Shown here one piece after another: positions 39,526 through 50,662 of a stretch of 64,000 nt of DNA. The notes below the pieces were generated by a model that saw only the letters and a program-made list of their open reading frames with translations, was not told the origin of the DNA and ran no database searches. Positions within the stretch are counted from its first letter, which is position 1. Each line of letters opens with the position of its first letter. A program made the translations under genes and the position numbers. Source of the DNA: Atrichornis clamosus (Eukaryota > Chordata > Aves > Passeriformes > Menuridae); assembly GCA_013400975.1 (NCBI GenBank), contig WBMZ01011711.1, forward strand, positions 159,535 through 223,534. The letters are read 5' to 3'.

Positions 39526-41937
39526 CCTGGACTGGACTGGAGATTGTGCAGAGGTGCTGACTGTGTGTATGGACTGTGTCCTTCCGGTATCCCTCATTCT
39601 GGTGTCTTCTGTTAGCACTGTCACTCTTCACCACTAATTAGCAGAAAATCAGCAGGAAAGGGCGCTTGTCTAATGGCGAGAGGAAACCTCGTGTTAAGGT
39701 CCTTAAGGTTCATTCGGAAGGTCCCCTTTTCCCCAGACAAGTTATGCTGTGCAAATGCCTCAGAAGCACCTTCATCTGCAGGCGGGCAGGGGCCAGGATC
39801 TCTCCCTCCTACACAGCGTTTTGTACCTAAAAACAACCGTGAGCCCCGTTCCTCCCACGGCTGTGCCGTGTTCCTCTGCACGGAGCTGAGGAAGGACAGG
39901 GATGCAGTGGGTCTGTGTCTCCGTGGGCAGGGAGGTGGCCCAGCACTGCAGATGCTGCCCGTGGCTCACTGCTAACCCCTCAGTGGCCAGTCTGGGCTGA
40001 CATAATTATGTGTATATTAATTACCATGTATATGTTGTTTGCAAGAGGCCAATCTGTGTTCACTGTGGGGAAGCCATCACCCATTAACAGAGCAGCAGCA
40101 GAGCGTGTGAGATCTGTATCTGCCTCCCTTCAAAGAACAGGGAATGCTCCTGTCTTGTGGATTAAAGCATGGTGAATCCTGGTAACGCTGATGTTTCATT
40201 AGCGTCCCCCATTTTCATGTAAATTAATTTCTTTGAGGAAAATCTAATCCATACCTGGTGCTAATTGCCAATGACAATGATGAGCTGTGACTCAGTAGAG
40301 ATTTATTATCGAGGCAGACTGTCTTTCTCCTGAAGTCTCCAAGACTGGAATGTGTGTGGAAGTTGCACACAAGCTGAACTCTAGGTTCCTGAAGTTAGTG
40401 CAGGAGCAGAGTGAGGAAATGCACTCACAGCTATCAGGAGTTATGATCTCCCCTGGCCTAACAGCCTTTAAACCCAAGGAAGATTGTCTTTCCTCTCCTA
40501 AAATAACCACAGAGCTTTTATTGATCATTTTATCTAAATTATGGATGATGCTGTTGTCAAGTATATTACCCTGGTGAAGCAGAGCCGTGCCAAGGATCAC
40601 GTCACTGTCTCAGAGCCCATCCAGGTGCACATTATCCACAGCATTCCCTGGCTCCATCCATTCGGCACCGGTGCTTCACTGTCCTGTTGGAAATGAGAAA
40701 TGAGTACTGGGGCTGAATTGGTAAGAAAACTCAAAATGATCATTTTTGAGAAAACAAAATGATCAGTTTTGCTGAGAGCCCAAGTAATGCCCCAGGAAAC
40801 ATTGGAGGGGTGACATGATCTGAACCAGCAGTGTGGAGCATCTGAATCTCTTTCTCTGTCACAGAAATGCTGCTGCTATTTGAAATTGGAGCATGTAATG
40901 GGTAAAGTACATCACAAAACAATATATGGAATTACTTTTCAACCTGTTCCATGATGACATTTTTTTCCCAGGCCTATTTTACCCCTCTTCAGTATTTAAT
41001 AGCGTTCCCCAGTTTATTGGATATTTGTAGTGTAGCCTTGAAGGATAATGAGTTTTATCCTGGCAGATGTTGGATACCTTCGTGTCCAAGAGAAGTTAAT
41101 GGGAACTGAAGATGATCAGCACTTTGTAGATCAGTCCTTGATGGAACAGACAGCACTGACTCTTGTCTGGGGCATGAGGAAACAGCTGAATTAGGGTTTC
41201 AGGACAATATTGCAAAAGGGCTGGAGTTACCTGTGAGGTTCTTACATGCCCATCCTGGAAATACCTGGGACTAAAACCGTTTCTTTGTCAGTGAAACAGG
41301 GTGAACACCATGGAAAATACTGACATTTGTCTGCACGCTCATGCACTGTACTCAAAATAGTCTGGATTGTGGGGGGACAGCACTGTAAGTGTTTCTGAAA
41401 AACCAGCAGTGTTCTCTGACTGCTGACACTGCTGGCTGGGGACACCCTGAGGGGGACACCACACCCGGGGTGGGGAGCAGAGGGAGCTGTGTCCGGTCTG
41501 CAGGATGAGGGGATGCTCGGGGGGCTGGCAGAGATCCAGGGGGATGCTTGGGAGACTCACAGAGCTGTAGGAATGATGAGCCGGGGCTGGTAGAACTCCG
41601 TGTCCTGTTTGGGTCTGGTTTTGCAGAGGGGCTGAGAGGAGCCCTGGGATGCCCCAGACCAATGAAGTTTGAAACGCAGATTTGCAGAACAAATCAAATT
41701 GTTGTTCTCACCTCTCCTTCAGCGGCATCTCTTAAAACTTCCCAAGAAAGATTTAAAAGGAAACACACCACATTAAAAACAATCCAAAGTGCGAGTGGAG
41801 TCTGCCCCAGTTTGGCAGGCTGGGAATATTCCGCAAACTGGCTAAATTATGCCAAATTCTCTCAAAGACAGTGGGATTTAGACTTGAGTGTTTTAGCAAA
41901 CTGTAAATTTAGGCTCTTTTTTTTTGGTCTTTGTGGA

Positions 41938-42155
41938 GGTTTAGGTTGGATAGCAGGAGACTGCTCAGGCACTGACCAGGCTCCACAGGGAATGGGCACG
42001 GCCCCAAGGCTGCCAGAGCTCCAGGAGCCTTTGGACAGCGCTCCCAGGGATGCACAGGGTGGGATTGTTGCGGTGTCTGTGCAGGGCCAGGGGCTGGACT
42101 GGGTGATCCTGGTGGGTCCCTTCCAGCTCAGGACATTCCATGAGTCTGTGTCCTG
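41938..42155 (+). mobile_element. CR1 LINE 3' fragment
   Basis: GGTTTAGGTTGGATAGCAGGAGACTG..GGGCACGGCCCCAAGGCTGCCAGAGCTCCAGGAG..GGGTGATCCTGGTGGGTCCCTTCCAGCTCAGGACATTCC. Sense CR1. It lies about 570 bp before the terminal exon. Confidence 0.88.
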
Positions 42156-42721
42156 AATCTGTCAGTGTTGCCAAACTACTGCAGAACATTTTGCTTTGTG
42201 TCCAGCTGCAAATATTTGCAGGTTTCTGACGGGAGCATGTGGCAGTGCTCGTAAAGTTCTTCCCGACTGGTTTGTTTTCCTTCTGTTTGCAAACAGATTC
42301 GATTTGAAGGTCATAATTAGGAAAGCTGGTACCTTCATCCCCATATTGAAAAATTCTCAGAAGTCATAAAACTTGAATAAGAGTCACTTTATCTATGTGA
42401 AAAGCCAAGTTTAGCCTAGGAGATTTAAGAATTTGGGAGAAAATGTCACAGTTTTTATAAAAAGGAAATCTTAATCGCATCTAGTTGCGGTGGCTCGGCA
42501 GTGAAGGCACCCAGACTGCAGGAGCCAAACAAAATCAATCAGAGGTAATTTTGTTTATAGGAATAGCTGGAGCTGGAGGCTGAGCTGGTGTGAGAGCCTG
42601 GAGTGCTGCGGGTGGGAGCTGGGGACTGGGGGCTGCCGGAGTGTCCCGGGGCCCTCGGGGCAGCTCCAGCCCCACGGGGGGCTCGTCCCACAGGCTCTGA
42701 CCCCTCTTGGTTCTCTTGCAG

Positions 42722-42771
42722 GCCCTGCTGCCAAGAAGAAGTACGTGAGTTACAACAACCTGGTGATCTAG
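42722..42771 (+). CDS. GRM7: GRM7 terminal exon, coding part (mGluR7a tail and stop)
   Basis: Last coding piece of the canonical mGluR7a isoform. The exon 22185-22431 ends with A, and this exon begins GC, making Ser; then PAAKKKYVSYNNLVI and TAG at 42769-42771. This is identical to the mammalian 7a tail as I recall it. The final -LVI is the class II PDZ ligand that binds PICK1 (and GRIP/syntenin-type partners), which anchors and clusters the receptor at presynaptic active zones. The AAKKKY segment supplies basic residues before the ligand. Acceptor: a CTGAC branch-point-like sequence, then CCCCTCTTGGTTCTCTTGCAG (AG at 42720-42721). With the upstream exon this predicts a 915-residue receptor, the standard 7a length, if the unseen part is unchanged. 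Confidence 0.97.
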
Positions 42772-43030
42772 GCCCGGCTGCCGCGGGCCGGGCGAGGGGC
42801 CCTCCCCGCCGGGCTGAGGGGTCCCTGTGGGGCGAGGGCAGGGCGGTGCTGCGGGAGGGCGAGAGGAGCCCCGCGCTCCGGCGGCTGCTCCCGGGAGTCT
42901 CCTCCATCGCCCTGGGCTCCGGACGTCGCTGGAGTGGCCGCGGCCTTGGAGCCGCTCCGGCCGCGGAGCCGCCGTGGCCGCGGCTCGGGAGGAGCCGCTC
43001 CCCGGGCCGGCTGCACTCGGCTGCTCTGGA
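42772..43030 (+). other. CpG-dense block at the start of the GRM7 3' UTR
   Basis: Nearly unbroken G/C sequence with dozens of CG dinucleotides and palindrome-like CCGCGG/GGCCGCGG strings, e.g. around 42936-42985. It starts within bases of the stop codon and ends abruptly near 43030. CpG islands usually mark promoters; at a 3' end they may mark an internal or antisense promoter, or reflect GC-biased gene conversion. No function is visible. Confidence 0.8.
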
Positions 43031-43789
43031 CTCTAAGGGGCTAATTCTGTCTTTCTATGTACTTCCAGACTGCAAGTTTTTGAACTTTCTGTACAGTTTG
43101 TGAGGATTTTTGCATATTGCCATCCATGTTGTTCCGAGGTCACTGTTTGTTTTTTGGATGCACAGTTTCATTGAGGCCCTGTGCTCTCGGCACTTCTCAA
43201 ACCAACCAACAACTGAGGATCTAAGACCTGTGTACATGACTTGTATTATTACTCTTGTATCACTGCAATCCATATACCTTATTTTTTTTAACTAAACAAA
43301 AAAAAAAGAATTTAAAGACCAAAAACTGTGCTGGCGAAGTTAGTCCCCACCCTTCACACCTCCGATGGGCTGCAGAGGAAGCAGGAAGGATTTTTGCTGA
43401 GTTTTAGTAGAGGTCTTGATCTTTGGAATGCATGCCAGTAATGTATTTTATGGTACATGTTAATTTATGTTTGATATTTGTATTTGTGTTCTATTTTGTT
43501 CTTTTCTTTAAGGTATATGACTATTTTGCAATAATTTCAATGATTCTTATGATATTTGGAGGAAAGAATATGGCTTTTACATGTCTTGAGGTTTTTCTTT
43601 GTTGATGCCCCACCATGATTGACCAGTGTGGTAAGGACTTACAGAAGCATGTATGTTTTATACTGTTTGTAATAAGTAATTTCGTTAATCTTGCTGCTTA
43701 TGTGCCAATTTAGTGAAACCAATCTTTGCCGCAACCTCCTCCCTCCCTTTCCATTCTCTCGATCCTGTGATATTATCCAAGAATGTATC

Positions 43790-43795
43790 AATAAA
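43790..43795 (+). terminator. GRM7: Polyadenylation signal AATAAA (proximal)
   Basis: Canonical hexamer in TATCAATAAAGGATT, about 1.02 kb after the 7a stop codon. It is followed by T-rich sequence (TTTTTTTTATTT) that can serve as a downstream element. Listed under terminator because it marks mRNA 3'-end formation. Confidence 0.7.
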
Positions 43796-43826
43796 GGATT
43801 TTGGTTAACTTTTTTTTATTTACTCC

Positions 43827-43832
43827 AATAAA
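43827..43832 (+). terminator. GRM7: Polyadenylation signal AATAAA (second)
   Basis: Second canonical hexamer in CTCCAATAAATATATTTT, 37 nt after the first. It is followed by TTCAGTTGTTCCC and later CTTGTGAC, a plausible GU-rich downstream element. Two close signals suggest cleavage between about 43810 and 43860. Confidence 0.7.
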
Positions 43833-45600
43833 TATATTTTTTCAGTTGTTCCCTCCCCCTTCCCCCTTGTGACTAAAGTTTATTTCATGACATTGTCAGA
43901 CATGGACATCCAAAAACCCGACACAGAGGGGCTTTGTGCACAAAGAGAGGGTCCGGAGAAGGTCTTGGGGGAGCTGGCAGCTGATTGCAGGAGAAAATGT
44001 GCTTGAAAGGCAGTTTTAAGGATCTGTGACAACCCCAAAAGCCACACTGGAGTCCCACAGTGACAACCTCCTGTCTGTGTTTGATATCTCCAAAGCTGCC
44101 ATCAACTGTTGGGACTTCTGATGCCTCTGAAGGATGCTACGTTCAATAGCACACCAGAAGGTAATTAAATGAGCAATTAATCAGAGTCAATCTGCCAGGC
44201 AAGGGTTGGGTGAGCTGGGGCAGGAAAAGGGAAATGTTTAGGCAAGAGGTGAGAGGAGACTCATTCCCTTTGCAGCACAGCAGCTGCACAGTGCCCTCGG
44301 CATGGTAACCACGGCTCGGGCGCTCTGACAGATCCGGGGAGGTGTTCAGCCTCCCATTTTCTGCAGACACCTTGATCAATTACACTGATGAAGTTAATCA
44401 GCATCAGAAGAAGATGTGGCAGCTGCGACAGAGGCCTCGGTGCATAGAGATGAGAGCTGTGTGTCACAGCCTGCCCGGCTCTGCACGGGCAGGGCAGGGC
44501 TTGGGGGGATGTTCCTGCACCTCAGAGGGAGTTACAGCTGACAACAGAGGGAATTCCACCCCACTAAAGGCTTTGTTAGCAAGAACCTAATTACCAGCCC
44601 AGCTAATAATGAAGGCAGAGGCGCTGCAGCATTTTCCCTTTCCCATAAAAGCAAGGACATGGACAGAACTGGGCTACATAAGTATCTTGCCATCAAACAG
44701 TGTTTCTTACTCAAAGACTCTTTTTTTCTGAACGGGTAAAAAAATGGTCTGTTAATTTGTTTTGCACTTTTTTGGTAAAGGGGGGACTGAGGTGAAAAGC
44801 GAGAATGGTGCTGCTGGGAGGGAGTGATGGGGAGTTTGGGCTTTTTAATTTCTTTTCCAAGCTCGTGTTGCACTGGATCCAACAGAGAAGAAATCCTGAG
44901 CTTTTCATTTTCCTGCTTATTTTATTTTTATAGGGGTTGTGTGTGAAGCAGAGCACCCACTTGAAGTGTGTTCTGGTTCATGAGCTGCACTGTTTGTTAA
45001 AGGTTGGCCCCTGATGTTTTATCCCTCTGGCTCCAGTCAGGGCCAAATTTCCTCTGAGCGTGCAGAGCCTCGACACCACCGTGCCCCCCTCGTTCGCTCC
45101 AGGCTAACCCAGTCAGCCTGACAGGATTTATCCATCCTGAATGTCTTTCTAGTTTGATCATGGCCTGAAAAATGTAAGTAAATCAAGGTGGCATGAAAAG
45201 CCTGGCAGTATTTCCATCTAAGTGCCACATGGGATCTGCTGGCTCTGATTTGTGTCCTCACCGGTGCCTTCCCAGTGGGATCCCTGGCGCTGCTGGTGCG
45301 GGCGAAGGCAGGTGGTGACTGTTCCCCTGCTGTGACCCTGGATATATCAATAGCTCTCTCTAGCTGTACCTCCCTATATGCAGGATCCCCCTTGGGATAT
45401 TTAACTTTGGGATTGATGAGTCAGGCTGGTTTCAGCATTATTCACCCCGAAAGCAGCGTGACCCCCCCTTCTCCATCCACCCTGACAGCTTTGCAAACAG
45501 GGCACTGTCGGCGGTGTTTTTTACTCCATTCCAGGCAGAGCATCCTGCTACAACATGTACAAACAGAACTGATAGTCACTGCACAATCATGCTTGTATTA

Positions 45601-45606
45601 AATAAA
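45601..45606 (+). terminator. Isolated AATAAA with GT-rich downstream sequence
   Basis: The hexamer in GTATTAAATAAATGTGG is followed by TTTTTATATTTAATAATATGAATGTGTTAGC. It could be a distal GRM7 poly(A) site or belong to nothing. There is no supporting ORF and the hexamer is common by chance in AT-rich DNA, so confidence is low. Confidence 0.2.
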
Positions 45607-45958
45607 TGTGGATTATTTTTATATTTAATAATATGAATGTGTTAGCAATTTTTTCATCACCTCCACCCCCTATTTCTGTGCTCTGGACTCTGAAGTGAGT
45701 CCCTGAGCCCAGCAAGGCTCTGGTTTAAGAGCTGACACGAGGTGAAGATGATGCACTCTGGACTGTGGATCAATTTTTATTTTTTATTTCCCAAACTACA
45801 GCACGCTATTACACCCACATAGCTCCTTTGCAAGCACAAAACCACGAGCCTTTGTCTGCATTTAGTCTTTTCTTTTACAATTGGCTGCACTTTGCATCAG
45901 TGCAGTGTTACCATTGTTCTCGTAATATCTTCATCTCATTACCCTCCAAATACACTTT

Positions 45959-46090
45959 GGTGTCACTGGCCTGGTTTGGTCCCTGAACTTGGGTGTCACT
46001 GGCCTGATTTGGCCCCTGCACAACTCTGGTGTCACTGGCCTGGTTTGGCCCCTGCACACTGGTTTTATGGTCCTGGTTTGGTCCCTGTCA
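45959..46090. repeat. 33-36-bp tandem repeat with GGTGTCACTGGCCTGGTTTGG core
   Basis: Copies begin at 45959, 45992 and 46028, each reading GGTGTCACTGGCCTG.TTTGG.CCCTG. A fourth, degenerate copy runs from about 46060 to 46090 (GGTCCTGGTTTGGTCCCTGTC). It lies about 2.1 kb past the GRM7 poly(A) signals. Confidence 0.88.
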
Positions 46091-46559
46091 GGTGTTTTTA
46101 CCCCTGGGACCTGAGCAGGTGCAAAGGGCCTTTGCCTTAAGGCTGCACGTTTTGTGTCCTGTTCGGAGCAGCTCTGGACAAGGAAAGCTGGTGAGATTCT
46201 CCCGAGAATCCATCCCTGGTGCTGCACAGCCCCGGCTGCAGCACGGAGCCCTCGGGCTGTGCAGAGCAGGGAGGTGATGGGGCCTGGCCGTGGGGCGAGC
46301 GCAGCACGGGCTCTGCAGCCCCGTGGGAATCTGTCCTGCTGCGGGAAGAGATCCAGGCACCCAAGTGACGGGAATAACCTGCCCGAGGTGCTGTGGACAC
46401 GGGGCAGAACCAGAGCAGCCCCTCGCAGCCACCCTGGGGCTCTGGTGTGGGAGCTGCAGCTCCAGACAGGAAATGTTTTCCCTTCTCAGCGTGATGAACA
46501 TGCTGTGAAAAACACCCATGTGATCCTGCTAGGAAAAAATTCCTGAAGAATGGGAGTGA

Positions 46560-46960
46560 TTTTTTTTGTTGCCATTTATTATTGGGACTGAATTACACCA
46601 AATTGTTTTGGTATGTAAATGCCAAGTTTATTGTTCATAAAAATCATTGCAGAGTTAAGCTTTCCGGGCATGTTATATGATAGATAATGACAATTATTTA
46701 GCCTGAGTCAGAGCTTAGTCTTAATTTGTGACATTAATTGCCTTTATATATAATTAAATGCACTATAATGCTCCCACATACAGAATCTGTGCATCCATGA
46801 AAGTGCTAATCAAATATATTTATTAATTTCTGAGAGCTTTTTGTCAAGGCTTTGATACAGTTGAGTGTTTTCTGGTAAATAACTATTTTAAAGATGTTTA
46901 GCAAAATATTTTGATAATTGCTTTTTGTGCTCCTGGCATAATTAATATTATTTCTAATAG
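46560..46960. promoter_or_regulatory. Candidate conserved noncoding element, AT-rich
   Basis: A compositionally even AT-rich stretch without repeats, carrying clustered homeodomain-like cores (TAATTA, ATTAAT, TTAATTTG, CAATTATTTA), a TGAGTCAG AP-1-like site and GTAATTTG/ATGCAC-type words. It lies about 2.8 kb beyond the GRM7 3' end. This is pattern-based inference only. Confidence 0.25.
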
Positions 46961-47739
46961 ATTAATAAGAGCTGAGGGTGAGATGCTGCTTCCATCCAGC
47001 TCGGTGGTGCTTTGCCTCTGGCTCCCGTGGAATTGGAATTCCATCAGCAGCCCTCAGTGTCCCTGGCCTTTCCAAAACAACGTCAAGGAGACAAATTTGG
47101 AGCGTGTTGAGGGTGGCTGAATGCAGGTTACAAAGCCTGGAGTCCCAGGAGATTTGGGCTGTGCCCTCTGGGCTTGGTTCTGTTCATTATTCACCCTCAG
47201 CCCACACTTGGGAGGAAATGGGTTTGAACTTCCACCTCCCACAGCTGGGGCTGCCAGCCTCCATTCCCTGCTCCACCGTCAGCTTGCCAATCATCACAGC
47301 TCCGTTTAAAACGTACTGAGGGAGAGGAGGAGGAAGGTTACGGGGCAGGGGGAGCACGGCTGTACTTGCAGGTGCTGTTTCAGCCTCCTGGGAGCACCCG
47401 TGGAGCTTCCAGGGGAAGCAGGGCTGGCTCTCTGCATCTCCCTGGCAGAGGGTGCCAGAGCAGAGGGCAGCAAGGTCCGGGAGGCTTGGAGAGGCCCTCT
47501 TTGCTGTGTGCCCGCTGAGTGCCTCCCTTCCGGCCATCACAGAGGTGTCTGGAGTGGCAGTACCCCACAGCTGCAGGAGTGGTTTTTCTCCCTGTCACAG
47601 TCAGGAAATCCAAGCCCCCCAGGTGGGACAGGGGTTTTACGGCCTTCACCGCCTTGACAACCTGACTCAGGAGTGCATTTCTTTTCCAAGATGCCTCTTT
47701 GCTGGTGTTGCTGTCTTGGTGCAGCCACAAGCTCCTGTA

Positions 47740-47919
47740 TTAGCAAAAATCTCCTCACTGAAAGACTGGTGAAGCACTGGAACAGGGAAGTGGTGGCATC
47801 ACCATCCCTGGTGGTGTTCAAAACCCAAAATGTGGCATTTTGCAATATGGACATGGTGGTTGAAAGTTGGTCTTTATGATCTTGGGGGTCTTTTCCAACA
47901 CTAATGATTCTATGATTCA
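47740..47919 (+). mobile_element. CR1 LINE 3' end with terminal repeats
   Basis: TTAGCAAAAATCTCCTCACTGAAAGACTGGTGAAGCACTGGAACAGGGAAGTGGTGGCATCACCATCCC..GATCTTGGGGGTCTTTTCCAACACTAATGATTCTATGATTC. It keeps the CR1 terminal ATTCTATG-type repeat and is the best marker of the avian/reptile CR1 family here. Confidence 0.93.
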
Positions 47920-49019
47920 ATTCTACTTGTACCACACATTTATTTTCAGTAAACTTTATTTTCAGCAACTGCTTTTATTTTATACTACCCAAGAAAAATA
48001 CTTTTTTTTTTGCCCTTAAGAATGATCTCTATATTTTCCTCCAGTTTCTTGATGCCTGTAGTACACTTGGCTGTGTGTAATGTACAAACCCAAAAATAGA
48101 CCCTGTGCAGAAAATGGACCTGCAGGGAACAGTATCAGCTTTCCCTTCCAGCTCCTGCTGGAAGTCACCCAGAATGTTTAGCAGAAGGGCTGATGAGAAG
48201 CACATGCCAATGCCTTATTCCTCTTCTGGACCAAGGGAAAAATCCCAGTTTAAGATGTCAGGTAATCCATGTAAACTGGTTTCTGTGGTGTTGGTCAGTT
48301 TCTGTTTATTCATTTATTTTACATCTCTCGATTTTGACCAAATATTGAGGCAGGTGTTGGCAGGTCCAGCTCCACAGTGCCAGGTCTGGTCCCCACTGAC
48401 AGAAGCACCCAGCTGTTTGCAGCAAAGAGTTTGCTTTCCTTTCATCTTCCCTGATGCTCCTGTTGTCCTCCAAAGCTGGCAAAAATCTTCCTTAATCTCA
48501 GGGACAAAACAGGAAAAAAAGGATGGATTTATGTGCTTTTTGTGCCATCAAACCCACGGGATTGTGGTTGTGTTTGGCTTAAGGCTCTCAGATGTGTAAG
48601 AACCAGGATCAGACTGTGAAGGGCCTCTTGAACACAGCCCTGAGGTGCTGGGGCTGCGGCTGAGCAGGGCAGGCTGCAGGGAGCAGCCCAGAGATCCCCA
48701 GCGCGTTCCCCAAACCCACCCAGCTCCTCCGGGAAGCAGGGACAAAACATTCCACATTGTCCCCCAGTTAATCAGCCATAAGTTAAAGGTCTGCCATTAG
48801 AAACTACGTTTCTTTAGCCCACAATTTGTCTGAAATTTTTTGCGTGTTGGCTCAAGCTGTTGAAGACATGAAGGAGACAAGAAATGAGCCCCGTGGGGTC
48901 CATGTGGGCAGGGCTCGGAGCAGGACGGGTCTGTGCACCACATATGGAAAAGCATCAGCACTCACTTTGCTCGTGGGTAAGTGACTCAGTGTTCACTTGG
49001 ATTCTGTTTATGTAATTTT

Positions 49020-49460
49020 AAGACGGGAGGATCCTGAGGAAGCTTTCCAGCTAATTGCTACAATTGGAATAAAATAGAACAGTAGAAAGTACAGAAGACA
49101 AATTATCTTGGTCACACCTGGAATTTGCCACTCTCAAACTGTGAAATTTCTCCAAATTAGCACTTTTTTGGTGACTTGTCTAATTGCTTTACAGTCAGCC
49201 AGAACTTTCCATCTAGCCAAGCTGCTTTTATTAGAGGTGAACTTCTTTTAAGGACTATTTAATTTACACTAGAAAATGCATTTGCTGGCTTTAATTTCCA
49301 CCTATTAAAATAATCCAAATAGTCTCAATGCAAGCTGGAAATTTTTGATGCAACTTAAAAGTTTCTTTAAGAATTTCACCTAAGCATGAAATGTTTTACC
49401 ACAATGCTCAGATTCCAAAAATTTCAGGCTCTTTGAGCTTTAAATTGCATCATTGATGAG
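49020..49460. promoter_or_regulatory. Candidate conserved noncoding element, AT-rich
   Basis: Repeat-free, AT-rich stretch with repeated CTAATTGCT/CAATTGGAA words (49051-49066, 49180-49190), TTTAATTT and AAATTAGCA. The words resemble homeodomain and SOX/POU sites. No transcript evidence is visible; inference only. Confidence 0.2.
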
Positions 49461-50560
49461 GTTACAGTTTATCAGGTGGATAAATATTGTTGCGTCTTTG
49501 TGGCTGGATGTCAGCACTAGAGCAGAAACCACCAACGTGCAGTCTAAAGAAACTCCAGGTATCTATAGGAAATATATAATTTTTCCTTCAAAGAATGTGC
49601 AGGCAGGGGAAGAATAAAAAGCCGAGGTGAGTACTCTGTTGTTCACTGCTCCGAGCCTTTCCCAATCCGTGTTTTTGGCGTTCTGACGGTTCCACGACTG
49701 CCAGCCGTGTGTGCCAGGGCAGGCAGGAGGGAGGGGACGCGCTGGCTGTGCCCAGGGAGCCTCCGCCCTGGAGACCCCCAAACAGTGCTGAGCCCCTGCC
49801 TGGTGCCAGAGGTGGCCCTTCCCCCCCAGCCAGGCCATGGCTGTCCCCAGGGAATGACAGAGCTGCTCCCGTGACTCCCAGGAAGGTCTGAGCAGCCCAG
49901 GGACATGCTCAGCCCCAAACCACAATGACAGAATGTCCTTCCTTTCCACCTGCCAAAAGAACTTCCCAGCAATAGGCTTTGTCTGGGTTTATCTCAGGCT
50001 TATTGTCCCTGCAGAAGATTTATTAAATCCAGCAATGACAGCAGTTCTTCCTCCCAGTCACAAGCTTTTATCTTGTTGTTAAAAGTTTTAAACAGCATCT
50101 CACACAACAATGAACATCACACACATTTCAATGAGCCCCTTCAAGGAAGAAATTCAGCTAATCTGTGATGAATGGATCTCAATCTAGTGCTCTTTAAGTT
50201 ATAAAAATGACTGTCTCCTGCTATATTTAATCATAAGATAAGTGAACCTGGCTCTTAACTTTTCAGTTGGTGTAATCCTGTATCTGCTCTTCCACATGTG
50301 CTTGTGGAGCAGATAAATCACAGTGCATGTGCCTCTCCTGGTGCCTGGGCCAGCACTCCAAACTCCGGGGCTTGGTTATTTACAATGGAAAACTGCAAAT
50401 TTCCTTCACACAGGGAAATGTGCCACGAGGAAACACCTGAAATCCGGGGCTTTAAAGCCTGTCAAGGCTCATGGAGAAAGGAGGCAAGAAAAGAGGGATA
50501 ATTTTTGCCCAGGTATGCTTCTTCAAAGAGTTGGAGTTTGCTTTCTGCATTCTGCCTGGC

Positions 50561-50662
50561 AAAAAAAAATGTAAATGGAATAAAAAGAAATAAAATAAAA
50601 TATGAAAGAAAATGAAATAAAATAAAATAATAAAATTCTATTTATAAAAATAAAATAAATTC
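50561..50662. repeat. A-rich (AAAAT)n low-complexity tract
   Basis: Imperfect AAAAT/AAATA runs interrupted by TATGAAAG and TTCTATTT. It could be a microsatellite or an old poly(A)-derived tract; no retrocopy is recognisable upstream. Confidence 0.8.

Larger units (their letters stand above)
27159..42721 (+). other. GRM7: GRM7 intron between 7b cassette and terminal exon
   Basis: A 15.6-kb intron. It holds the 18-bp G6 minisatellite (29368-29795), CR1 fragments at 30462-30752 (minus), 33590-33800, 37510-37787, 39285-39525 and 41938-42155 (all plus), and a 28-bp triplicated repeat at 34670-34748. A short GAT/TTA microsatellite lies at about 27207-27235. The rest is unique noncoding DNA. Mammals have rarer GRM7 tail isoforms, but I could not recognise further tail exons here. 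Confidence 0.85.
42772..43850 (+). other. GRM7: GRM7 3' untranslated region (3' end approximate)
   Basis: Follows the 7a stop codon. It has two compositional halves. About 42772-43030 is extremely G+C- and CpG-rich. From about 43040 it is AT-rich, with T-rich and A-rich runs (an A10-type run near 43298-43308) and many TTT/ATTT stretches, typical of neuronal 3' UTRs. The end is placed just after two closely spaced AATAAA hexamers (43790, 43827), followed by T/GT-rich sequence. A longer UTR reaching a further AATAAA at 45601 cannot be excluded. The UTR assignment is certain for the first bases; the exact end is inferred. Confidence 0.75.

Noticed and set aside
42772..43041. Stop-codon readthrough extension of mGluR7a (90 codons)
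   Set aside because: The context (TAG followed by G) is not a known strong readthrough signal, the -LVI end is functionally required as a free C-terminus, and GC-rich DNA lacks stops by chance.
42603..43103. 166-codon ORF across the GRM7 terminal exon
   Set aside because: It is in a different frame from the verified GRM7 tail, spans the splice acceptor, and is open because of GC content.
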